Both the position numbers and the translations under genes were made by a program. A model generated the notes under the pieces. That model saw nothing but the letters and a program-made list of their open reading frames with translations, searched no databases and was not told the origin of the DNA. From an uncultured Clostridia bacterium (GTDB lineage: Bacteria; Bacillota; Clostridia; Oscillospirales; Ruminococcaceae), in assembly GCA_947627875.1 (NCBI GenBank), contig CANQXS010000007.1, positions 59,010 through 123,009 on the forward strand: DNA of 64,000 bases, given 5' to 3'. Shown here piece after piece: positions 34,110 through 41,096 of this stretch; the first letter of the stretch is position 1; each line of letters opens with the position of its first letter.

Positions 34110-34121
34110 CAGAACGTTCTG
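34110..34121. promoter_or_regulatory. 12-bp perfect palindrome upstream of the ECF sigma gene 1
   Basis: CAGAACGTTCTG, 24 bases before the sigma gene start. The flanking sequence has no clear sigma-A promoter. It could be an operator, or lie in an ECF-type promoter read by the sigma factor itself. Confidence 0.45.
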
Positions 34122-34145
34122 AAACATAAAAGCAGGTGATGACCG

Positions 34146-34697
34146 ATGGACGAAAGCGAAATAGTGAAGCTGTATTTTCTGCGCGACGAAAAAGCCCTTT
34201 CCGAGACCCGCGAAAAATACGGAGGGCTCATAAAGGGGCTTGTTTACGGGATACTCCGCTGCGAGCAGGACAGCGAGGAATGCGTTTCCGACGTTTATTT
34301 CAGGCTCTGGCGCTCTATTCCGCCCGCAAAGCCCGATTCGCTCAAGGCTTACGCCCTGAAAATCGCGCGCAACGAAGCGCTGATGAAGCTCAGAGGGAAA
34401 AAGGCGGGTAAAAGAGGCTTCGGGGCGGATGTCCCGCTTTCCGAGCTCGAAGATATTCTGCCCGACAAAAATATCCCAGACGGCTCAGAGGGCTGGATAA
34501 AGGAGCTCATAAGCGGCTTTGTCGGGGAGCTTTCGCAGGACGCAAGGCTGATCTTTATCCGCAGATACTGGTTTTTCGACAGCGTCGAGGAGATAGCCTC
34601 GCGATACGGCTTCGGCAGGTCTAAGGTCAAATCGAGCCTCCGCGCCTCCCGGGAGAGGCTCAGAAAGCGCCTGAAAGAGGAAGGAGTGGTTTTATGA
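34146..34697 (+). CDS. ECF-type RNA polymerase sigma factor (system 1)
   Basis: A 183-residue sigma factor. Region 2 is residues ~20-85: EKYGGLIKGLVYGILRCEQD, CVSDVYFRLWRSIPP and LKAYALKIARNEALM. Region 4 is ~125-180, with QDARLIFIRRYWFFDSVEEI and YGFGRSKVKSSLRASRERL as the helix-turn-helix. It lacks region 3 and so is an ECF-like extracytoplasmic sigma. The partner membrane gene overlaps its end by four bases (ATGA), the standard arrangement of sigma and anti-sigma. A second module of the same length and overlap lies at 47688-50176. Confidence 0.93.
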   Translation: MDESEIVKLYFLRDEKALSETREKYGGLIKGLVYGILRCEQDSEECVSDVYFRLWRSIPPAKPDSLKAYALKIARNEALMKLRGKKAGKRGFGADVPLSELEDILPDKNIPDGSEGWIKELISGFVGELSQDARLIFIRRYWFFDSVEEIASRYGFGRSKVKSSLRASRERLRKRLKEEGVVL

Positions 34698-36034
34698 ATA
34701 TACCGAAGCTCGCGGAATACTTAACGGATATAGACGGCGGGTATATCCTTGAAGCCGCGGAAAAGGAGTGCAAAATGACAAGAAAATTCAGCATCAAAAC
34801 AGTCGCGGCAGTAGCCGCCGCATGCGTCTGCATTATAAGTCTTGTCGCCGCAGGGTGGGCGCTGTTCGATTCAAAGGACTACCTCGAGGACTACGACGCC
34901 GACCCGAGTTATATGATACAGGACAAGATGATAACGAGCGACGGCGAGGGGCATTATTTCGGCGTTATTATGACGGGCAGGGGGTTCAGGCTTATGGGCT
35001 CGGACGGTTCAGACGGCGAAAACGCCTATAATATCTGCGACGTCCCGGGCTGCGACCATACCGACGGCTCGGTCTGTCAGGCTCTGAATATGCCGGAGAT
35101 CACGGGGCTTTCGGTTTATGACGGCAGGCTTTACTGGACCGCAAGGCAAAAGGGCGACGGCACCGTGAATATCATGTCGGCGGCGCCCGACGGCAGCGAT
35201 ATTCAGACCGTGAGAAGCGTTCCGGACGAGGTATATACCGATACCCTGTACAACAAATATATCCGCACGCACAGGGGGTATATGTATTTCATCGGCGAGC
35301 GCGAGCCCGAGATGATATTCAATCCCGAGACGTTTACCTCATATCAGAAAGACCCCGACGAGCCCTATGTTCTGAACGTTTGGGCGGAGGAGCTCAAGGA
35401 TAACGGCGAGAGCAGAAATATCTTCTCGTTTGAATACGAGAAAGACAGATATTACGGCTTTACCTCTCAGTTTTACGCGAATAACCTCTATATTATGCTC
35501 CGCAGCACCAAAAGCGACGGCTCGTTCAGGCGCTTTGAGGTGTACAGGATCGACCTTAAGACCGGCAGCGGCGAGCGCATATATATCACCGACGAATACG
35601 ACGTTCAGGGCTGGTGGCTCGACGGCTCGGAGAACCTCTGTTACACCGATACCGACCCCGAGACCGGAACCGTATCGCTTATGAGGCTCGACCTCAACAA
35701 GGGCAAGCCGAAAAAGCTTTGCGAGCTCCCCGACGCGACGGTTACAAGGGTGATAAACGGCAAGGCGGTCGGCATCGGCGACGGGAAGGTTTACGTCACC
35801 GATTTCGGCGGAAATACGGTCGAGCTCGACATAACCGCCCTGACGGATCAGGTAAAGGAAGCCTACGGCTTCGCGGGGATATCGCTCTGCGGAGTTGACG
35901 GCGAAAACGTTATCCTGCAAATGTGCGACGACGAATGCTTTGCGCTGGTTCCGCTCGACGGCGGCGAGCCGAAGCTTATAATCGCCTCCTGCTTCAGCGA
36001 CCCCGATTTTGAAAGGATCTGGGGAGCCGAGTAG
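34694..36034 (+). CDS. Membrane partner (probable anti-sigma) with propeller-like ectodomain
   Basis: A 446-residue single-pass protein. Residues 1-35 are cytoplasmic (LAEYLTDIDGGYILEAAE), short for a classical zinc-binding anti-sigma domain. A helix follows at ~38-58 and then a 380-residue extracellular part. That part has repeated blade-like strands (SVYDGRLYWTARQKGDGTVN, YRIDLKTGSGERIYITDEYD, LMRLDLNKGKPKKLCELPD, ALVPLDGGEPKL) that fit a beta-propeller of the DUF5050 kind. The ATGA overlap with the sigma gene implies joint translation and direct function together. Likely role: hold the sigma factor at the membrane and release it on an envelope or polymer signal. The cytoplasmic motif is not a known anti-sigma signature, so this is inference. 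Confidence 0.72.
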   Translation: MNIPKLAEYLTDIDGGYILEAAEKECKMTRKFSIKTVAAVAAACVCIISLVAAGWALFDSKDYLEDYDADPSYMIQDKMITSDGEGHYFGVIMTGRGFRLMGSDGSDGENAYNICDVPGCDHTDGSVCQALNMPEITGLSVYDGRLYWTARQKGDGTVNIMSAAPDGSDIQTVRSVPDEVYTDTLYNKYIRTHRGYMYFIGEREPEMIFNPETFTSYQKDPDEPYVLNVWAEELKDNGESRNIFSFEYEKDRYYGFTSQFYANNLYIMLRSTKSDGSFRRFEVYRIDLKTGSGERIYITDEYDVQGWWLDGSENLCYTDTDPETGTVSLMRLDLNKGKPKKLCELPDATVTRVINGKAVGIGDGKVYVTDFGGNTVELDITALTDQVKEAYGFAGISLCGVDGENVILQMCDDECFALVPLDGGEPKLIIASCFSDPDFERIWGAE

Positions 36035-36051
36035 CGGCAGTCCCGCAAAAA

Positions 36052-36100
36052 AACAATACGCCCCGCGGAGCAAACAAGCTCTGCGGGGCAGTTTTCTCTG
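36052..36100. terminator. Bidirectional terminator between sigma system 1 and DUF4867
   Basis: GCCCCGCGGAGC/GCTCTGCGGGGC stem (one mismatch), with an A-run on the left and TTTT on the right. Confidence 0.82.
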
Positions 36101-36124
36101 ATAAGAGGGGGCGCGCTGTTATTT

Positions 36125-36763
36125 TCAGATAGAATCCGCGATGTCGATATTCACGCCGGAAAGACCGACGTATGCGCCTTGCGCGGCTTCTGAGGACTCG
36201 GGGTGGGCGAGGAGCCACTTGTTGCACGCCCAGAGGAGCTTATCCTCTTCGGAGGCGGGGGTGATGGCGGGCTTTTCGGTGTTGGTACCCTTGGGGAGGG
36301 CGACGAGGACCCTGAAGCCCTTGGCGGGGTCGGTGTGGCAGGGAGCGTAGTGGAGCGTTGTGGCGTAGCACTCGACTATAACGCCCTTCGGCGCGCGGAA
36401 AGCCTTAACCTTGGAGGTGTCGAGAACGCCGTCGACGATCTCGTCCTGCTTGGCAAGAAGGAGAATGAAGTCCTCGGTGCCGAGGTTGAACTCGCTGTCG
36501 CGGTGATACTCAACACAGTTGAGCTTGGTGTTATGACCGTTGCACCAGCCGAGCTGAACGGGCATACCGCCGAAGAGGTGGTCCGAGACGACCTTTGCCG
36601 CGGGGAGAGACTGAAGCGACGGGTCCATAGCGACATAATCGGTAGCTTCGGGGAGCGGGGTCTTTTCGAGCGCGGCGATTATCTCCGCAGCGGTGCTTTC
36701 GAGACCGCCGACGACCTTGCCGTAGCTTTTGAATTCGGGATCGTAGACAGAATAGATTTTCAT
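36125..36763 (-). CDS. DUF4867 family protein (cupin-like)
   Basis: A 212-residue cytoplasmic protein. Residues throughout match the DUF4867 family: MKIYSVYDPEFKSYGKVV, YVAMDPSLQSLP, NTKLNCVEYHRDSEFNLG and GVIVECYATTLHYAPCHTD. The His/Glu-containing double-strand segments suggest a cupin barrel with a metal site (inference). The family is found mainly in gut Bacillota, often near sugar-metabolism genes; no reaction is established to my knowledge. Start at the ATG with AAAGGAGGAA upstream. Monocistronic, with its own promoter. Confidence 0.88.
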   Translation of the reverse strand: MKIYSVYDPEFKSYGKVVGGLESTAAEIIAALEKTPLPEATDYVAMDPSLQSLPAAKVVSDHLFGGMPVQLGWCNGHNTKLNCVEYHRDSEFNLGTEDFILLLAKQDEIVDGVLDTSKVKAFRAPKGVIVECYATTLHYAPCHTDPAKGFRVLVALPKGTNTEKPAITPASEEDKLLWACNKWLLAHPESSEAAQGAYVGLSGVNIDIADSI

Positions 36764-36796
36764 AATGTTTCCTCCTTTAAAAAATCTGCTGTATAT

Positions 36797-36825
36797 ATAA
36801 TACCACACCCCGCCGAGAAAGTAAA
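36797..36825 (-). promoter_or_regulatory. Promoter of the DUF4867 gene
   Basis: TTTACT (36825-36820), 17-bp spacer and extended -10 TGgTATTAT (to 36797) on the minus strand. Confidence 0.75.
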
Positions 36826-36925
36826 GACCCGATTTTGAGGGCGCGTCGGGTCACTTAATACTCTCACATTTAAACCGGGGCGATATGTTCTCGCCGATGC
36901 TCGGATACAGGGCAGAAATTTACAA

Positions 36926-36956
36926 AAGGTCTGCTATTCTGTAGCAGACCGTTTTT
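36926..36956 (+). terminator. Isolated terminator-like hairpin in a 350-base gap
   Basis: GGTCTGCTA/TAGCAGACC stem with a 5-nt loop and TTTTT. No gene ends near it on the plus strand. The gap 36826-37172 holds no supported reading frame; its right half is AT-rich. It could end a small RNA or be a barrier left by transfer of the next gene. Confidence 0.6.
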
Positions 36957-37172
36957 ACAACAATGTGTACATTTTTGCAAATCGGCAATTCCGAATGATT
37001 GTTGTCATTATAACATATTTTTGCACAAAAATCAACACCGAATTATGAAAAACAACGTTAAAACGCATAGTTCGACGTCCCAAAATTTTCCTGTAAAAAA
37101 GTACACATTTTGGCGGACGGATTATTCTGTGAAATTAACGTTTTGAGAGAATCGTTATTCGGAGGGGTTTTA

Positions 37173-37901
37173 TTGAAAATACAGCGTTATAAGCATGAAC
37201 TTGATTATTCCTATGCGTTAGGCGCAGCTTTAACTTATGAGCTTTTGAATAATGCGCCTCAATTAGCATCAAAAGTCTATGTTAGTTCTGCAACAGAAAA
37301 AACCGAGGCAATTACGGACCTTTTTTCAAAGTGTCAACGACTCGGTATTCAGGTAGAAACAAACGATAAGGCGTTTAATGTTTTATCTCCCAAAGGAAAC
37401 TGCTTTGTTATAGGCGAGTTTCGCAAGCAAATGCAGCGTATCGGCGCCGGTTCTCACATTGTCTTGGTAAATCCCTCGGATGCCGGCAATCTCGGTACTA
37501 TCTTAAGAACGGCAACCGGCTTTGGTCTCACCGATATTGCAATCATTCGCCCTGCCGTTGATTTTTATGACCCCAAAACAATTCGGGCATCAATGGGATC
37601 GGTGTTTCATGTAACGGTTGAATACTTTGATAGTATCGACGATTATGTCAAACGCTTCCCCGAAAACAAAATGTATGCATTTATGCTTACGTCTGATGTG
37701 CCGATTTATGATGCAGATATTACACAGCCGTATTCCTTGATCTTTGGAAATGAGGCGACCGGTCTTCCCAATGAATATGCAGTCTTTTGCAAAAGCGTAA
37801 TTATCCCTCACTCTAATAATATCGACAGCTTGAACTTACCTGTTGCGGTCAGTATAGCAATGTATGAATTTACAAAAAACAAATGGAAGAAACAGCAGTG
37901 A
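37173..37901 (+). CDS. TrmH/SpoU-family RNA methyltransferase
   Basis: A 242-residue SPOUT methyltransferase. An N-terminal substrate-binding part (1-100) resembles the SpoU substrate-binding domain. The knot domain carries the three motifs NPSDAGNLGTILRTA, IFGNEATGLP and IDSLNLPVAVSIAMYEF. It should methylate a 2'-O-ribose of rRNA or tRNA with SAM; the exact site is unknown. The TTG start is preferred because GGAGGGG lies 6 bases upstream. Base composition and codon use are visibly more AT-rich than all neighbours (many AAA, GAA, TTT, ATT codons), which suggests horizontal gain. It has no terminator of its own; the promoter of the next gene begins 65 bases downstream. Confidence 0.92.
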   Translation: MKIQRYKHELDYSYALGAALTYELLNNAPQLASKVYVSSATEKTEAITDLFSKCQRLGIQVETNDKAFNVLSPKGNCFVIGEFRKQMQRIGAGSHIVLVNPSDAGNLGTILRTATGFGLTDIAIIRPAVDFYDPKTIRASMGSVFHVTVEYFDSIDDYVKRFPENKMYAFMLTSDVPIYDADITQPYSLIFGNEATGLPNEYAVFCKSVIIPHSNNIDSLNLPVAVSIAMYEFTKNKWKKQQ

Positions 37902-37965
37902 CAAAGAAGATAAAGGCGAATTATTTTCAGCGAAAAAACCTCTCCTATGACCCGCCTTTTTGGGG

Positions 37966-37994
37966 TTGACACTCGCGCGCGGGTGCTATATAAT
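37966..37994 (+). promoter_or_regulatory. Promoter of the second GH43 gene
   Basis: Consensus TTGACA (37966-37971), 17-bp spacer and TATAAT (37989-37994). The spacer contains the run CGCGCGCG. Confidence 0.85.
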
Positions 37995-38046
37995 TGAATT
38001 GCGTTTGATTCGGAACGCTTCAGGAACATTATAAAGGAGAATCATT

Positions 38047-39513
38047 ATGACAAAGAGAATTATCGCGGCGCTTGCGGCTGCCGTTATGCTTTTCCTGCTC
38101 GCCGCGCCGGTTTACGCCGAAAACCCCGTGGTCCAATCGTCGTTCACTCCCGACCCCGCGCCGGTGGTTTTCGACGGCGTCCTCTATTTCTACTGCGGCG
38201 AAGACTCGGAGGAGGACAACGGCTTCTACAATATGACCGACTGGCATTGCTTCTCGACCACCGATATGGTAAACTGGCTCGACCACGGCGTTATTATGTA
38301 CCCCGAGGACTTCGAATGGGCCGAGCCGGGAAGCGCGTGGGCGGCGCAGTGCATCGAGCGGAACGGCAAGTATTATCTTTACGTCACCGTTACGACCGAC
38401 GGCGGCAGGGCGATAGGCGTCGCCGTTGCCGACAGCCCGACGGGTCCGTTTAAAGACGCCCTCGGCAAGCCGCTCTGCGGTCCCGACTGGGCTTATATCG
38501 ACCCGACGGTTATGATAGACGACGACGGTCAGGCTTACCTCTACTTCGGCAACCCGACTTCGTTTTACTGCAAGCTCAACGAGGATATGATCTCGCTCGA
38601 CGGCGGCGTTATGCAGCACGATATGACGGTGAAATCCTTCGGACCTATGCCTGGCGGGGGAACGAGCTATACCGAAGGACCTTGGCTCTATAAGCGCAAC
38701 GGAATTTATTATCTCGTATACGCTTCAAACGGCGTCCCCGAGGGAATTGCATATTCTACCTCAGACAGCCCCGTAGGTCCCTGGGAGTATCAGGGCTTGA
38801 TAATGAACCCCGGCTCCTCTACGACCATCCACCCCGGCATCATCGAATATAAGGGGCATAATTACTTCTTCTACCACGGCGTTCTGCTCCCGAACGGCGG
38901 CTGGAACAAGCGCTCGACCGCGATTATGGAGTTTGAATACGGCGAGGACGGCTCTATCCCGCTTATCGAACACTCCATCGCGGGAGTCGAGCAGCTCGAA
39001 AACTTCAACCCCTTCGGCAAGCACGAAGCCGAGACTATGAGCAATTCGAGCGGGGTAAAATCCGTCACCTCCGACAAGAGGGTATATATCGGCAGCATTT
39101 CGGACGGCGACTACATAAAGCTCAGCGGCGTGGATTTTGAGGACGGCGCGAAGAGCTTTACCGCGAATCTGTATTCCGGCTCGAAGGGCAGAATGGATAT
39201 TCACCTCGACAGCCAATACGGTAAGAAGATAGGCACAATAGAACTCGACGGCAGCGGAAAATTCAAGGACGTAAGCTGCTCGCTCAGCTCTAACAGCGGA
39301 GTTCACGACCTCTACTTCACCTTTATGGGAACGAAGGACTCGGATTTCAGGTTCGACTACTGGGAATTTTCGAAGGAGGAGGCTCCCGAGGGGGCGGGGT
39401 CATCGGGCTCGGCTACAGTGATAATCATATGCTGCGCAGTCGGCGCTGCGGTCGTCATTATTGCGGCGGTGATTATTGCTATGGTCGCAAAGAAGAAAAA
39501 GAGCGCGAAGTAA
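38047..39513 (+). CDS. Cell-surface GH43 glycosidase with CBM6-like domain and C-terminal membrane anchor
   Basis: A 488-residue surface enzyme. Signal peptide MKRIIAALAAAVMLFLLAAP with cleavage after VYA. The GH43 propeller spans ~30-320: SSFTPDPAPVVFDGVLYFYC (base Asp), YIDPTVMIDDDGQAYLYFG, and SYTEGPWLYKRNGIYYLVYA with the acid Glu. A CBM6-like module with HEAETMSNSSGVK follows, from ~330 to 455. The chain ends with a membrane helix and KKKKSAK. It should hydrolyse arabinose- or xylose-containing glycans at the cell surface. It shares domain order with the lipoprotein GH43 at 19182 but is held at the C-terminus instead. Has its own promoter and AAGGAG site. Confidence 0.9.
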   Translation: MTKRIIAALAAAVMLFLLAAPVYAENPVVQSSFTPDPAPVVFDGVLYFYCGEDSEEDNGFYNMTDWHCFSTTDMVNWLDHGVIMYPEDFEWAEPGSAWAAQCIERNGKYYLYVTVTTDGGRAIGVAVADSPTGPFKDALGKPLCGPDWAYIDPTVMIDDDGQAYLYFGNPTSFYCKLNEDMISLDGGVMQHDMTVKSFGPMPGGGTSYTEGPWLYKRNGIYYLVYASNGVPEGIAYSTSDSPVGPWEYQGLIMNPGSSTTIHPGIIEYKGHNYFFYHGVLLPNGGWNKRSTAIMEFEYGEDGSIPLIEHSIAGVEQLENFNPFGKHEAETMSNSSGVKSVTSDKRVYIGSISDGDYIKLSGVDFEDGAKSFTANLYSGSKGRMDIHLDSQYGKKIGTIELDGSGKFKDVSCSLSSNSGVHDLYFTFMGTKDSDFRFDYWEFSKEEAPEGAGSSGSATVIIICCAVGAAVVIIAAVIIAMVAKKKKSAK

Positions 39514-39672
39514 TAAAAGCTTTCGGTCAAGACCTTTTGCTTCCGTATCCTTGATCCATGCATCTGATTATGGAGCAATAAGATTGTCCTCAGAAAGGGC
39601 GAGGGGTTCCTCGTACTTAAATACCCTTGTCCACAACACGCTTACAATCAAAGTAAACATTTTACAAATTGC

Positions 39673-39713
39673 TTCGGCTCCTGCACACCAAAATGTGCAG
39701 GAGCCGATTTTTT
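39673..39713 (+). terminator. Strong terminator 160 bases after the GH43 gene
   Basis: CGGCTCCTGCACA/TGTGCAGGAGCCG perfect stem with a 6-nt loop and a T-run. It ends either a long 3' UTR or a separate small RNA. The stretch 39514-39672 holds no convincing gene. Confidence 0.88.
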
Positions 39714-39746
39714 CCAAAGAAAAATGCCTTCCCGAGGGTGGCGGAT

Positions 39747-39779
39747 CAAAACGGCATGACCGAAGTCATGCCGTTTTGT
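39747..39779 (-). terminator. Terminator of the VOC gene
   Basis: AAACGGCATGAC/GTCATGCCGTTT stem with a 4-nt loop and a short T-run on the minus strand, 18 bases after the stop codon. Confidence 0.8.
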
Positions 39780-39796
39780 ATGGAGCGTTTTGGCGC

Positions 39797-40246
39797 TTAT
39801 CTGCCGACGAGCTGATAAGACTTGTCGGTGTACTGCATAAACTCGATCTTGTTGCCGTCGGGGTCGTGAGACCACATCTGCCAAGTGTTGTCGATCCCGA
39901 GCTCGGGCTTTGAATCTATCGGCGCGCCGTGAAGCCTAAGCTCGCGCTCTGCCTCGAAAATGTCGTCAACGATGAGCGCAAGGTGCTGATAATTAAAGGT
40001 CTGCCAGTCGGGAACGCCGCTTTTGTCGGCTCCCTCGGGGTCGAAAAGCTCGATGAAAAGCCTGTCGCTGACTTTAAGATAGACTATCCACTCGCGGTCG
40101 GGGTCGCTGCCCTGCTCGGCGGGGAGACGGTCGGAATATTTCAGCGAAAATTTTCTCTCAAAGCCCAAAACGTCGGTATAAAACCTCTCGGACCTTTTGA
40201 GGTCGCGGCACTTGAGCGCGAGATGTCCTAACTCTTTTACTTTCAT
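39797..40246 (-). CDS. VOC (glyoxalase/bleomycin-resistance fold) protein
   Basis: A 149-residue single-domain protein of the vicinal oxygen chelate superfamily, made of two beta-alpha-beta-beta-beta units. Candidate metal ligands are His in LGHLALKCRD, Glu in LFIELFD, His in YQHLALIVDD and Glu in GNKIEFMQY. These four fit the glyoxalase I pattern, so lactoylglutathione lyase-like or related isomerase activity is possible; many members have other roles. Cytoplasmic. Monocistronic, with its own promoter and a terminator. Confidence 0.9.
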   Translation of the reverse strand: MKVKELGHLALKCRDLKRSERFYTDVLGFERKFSLKYSDRLPAEQGSDPDREWIVYLKVSDRLFIELFDPEGADKSGVPDWQTFNYQHLALIVDDIFEAERELRLHGAPIDSKPELGIDNTWQMWSHDPDGNKIEFMQYTDKSYQLVGR

Positions 40247-40320
40247 GCGTATCCGTCCTTTCAGAAATTTAATATATCTTGCGAGCGCGGGGTATTTGCG
40301 CGCAAAATCGCTATAGGTAC

Positions 40321-40349
40321 ATTATGGCATAAAATATGCAAAAGGTCAA
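40321..40349 (-). promoter_or_regulatory. Promoter of the VOC gene
   Basis: TTGACC (40349-40344), 17-bp spacer and CATAAT (40326-40321) on the minus strand. Confidence 0.65.
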
Positions 40350-40475
40350 CCGAGTTATTTGCAAAAACCGTGAATAAAAGATGATAAGTTGGGTTGGATA
40401 CTATGAGAGCAGGATTTTACCTCGGGACCAAATGTTCAAAGCATCTCCCGCCGCAATCTTAAAAAATTCTCCTTT

Positions 40476-40594
40476 GAGTCCGTACAAACGGACTTCAGAG
40501 GGGGTAAAAACAGAAATTTCGGAAAATGTTGCACGTTTGCGTGCAACATTTTGCGCTTTCGGGGGATAGGGTGAAAGGGATAAAAAATCACCCT
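40476..40594 (+). promoter_or_regulatory. Structured leader of the phage cassette: three consecutive hairpins
   Basis: Hairpin 1: GAGTCCGT/ACGGACTT (40476-40495, tetraloop). Hairpin 2: a perfect 13-bp stem AAAATGTTGCACG/CGTGCAACATTTT (40523-40552, tetraloop), which looks like an intrinsic terminator. Hairpin 3: AGGGTGA/TCACCCT (40568-40594), ending 4 bases before the ribosome site of the terminase small-subunit gene. No clear sigma-A promoter was found in 40350-40475; a lone TACTAT lies near 40399. The leader may attenuate the cassette or act in DNA recognition. Confidence 0.6.
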
Positions 40595-40608
40595 TTCGGA
40601 AAGGACGG

Positions 40609-41094
40609 TTGAAAATCACGACGAAAACCGGAAAAAATCCGTTACAAGACCCTGCCCGCGATTTTGCGGACTGCCTGATGATGCTCGGGAACCCCCAGGA
40701 GGCGGCGATAAAGATCGGGATAGCTCCCGAATCGGCGCTTAAAGAGGGGCTGAGGCTTAAATCCTCGTCCCGGGTGATGCGAAGGCTTAAAAAACGCAGG
40801 GGCGGGTCTGAAATCGAAGCGCTTGCGGGACTCAGGCGGTTAGCCTTCGGCAGAATAAACGACGCATTGGCGCTTTTGAAGGACGACTTCTCCGAATCGG
40901 GCTTTGAACATCTCGATCTGTTCAACGTTTCGGAGATAAAGCGGGTCAAGGGCGGGGGAGTGGAGATAAAGTTTTTTGACCGCCTTGAAGCTCTCGAAAA
41001 GCTCGCCGAGCTCGAAAGCCGAGCCTCGGATTCAGCCTCTGCCGACAGCTTCTTTGCCGCGCTTCAGAACAGCGCCCGCGCGGAGGACTGCTGA
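40609..41094 (+). CDS. Phage terminase small subunit
   Basis: A 161-residue protein that in phages binds the viral DNA start site and loads the large subunit. It shows the helix-turn-helix layout of terminase small subunits: DCLMMLGNPQEAAIKIGIAP, where a second helix is expected. RLAFGRINDALALLKDD and a C-terminal helix FFDRLEALEKLAELES, the oligomer and large-subunit contact type, follow. The TTG start has GGAAAGGA only 3 bases away, so an alternative start is possible. It is the first gene of the cassette; the next gene starts 2 bases after its stop. Codon use matches the host. Confidence 0.8.
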   Translation: MKITTKTGKNPLQDPARDFADCLMMLGNPQEAAIKIGIAPESALKEGLRLKSSSRVMRRLKKRRGGSEIEALAGLRRLAFGRINDALALLKDDFSESGFEHLDLFNVSEIKRVKGGGVEIKFFDRLEALEKLAELESRASDSASADSFFAALQNSARAEDC

Positions 41095-41096
41095 AA

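Noticed and set aside
40381..40569. 62-codon frame in the cassette leader
   Set aside because: It runs through two hairpins and lacks a ribosome site; the stems explain the sequence better.
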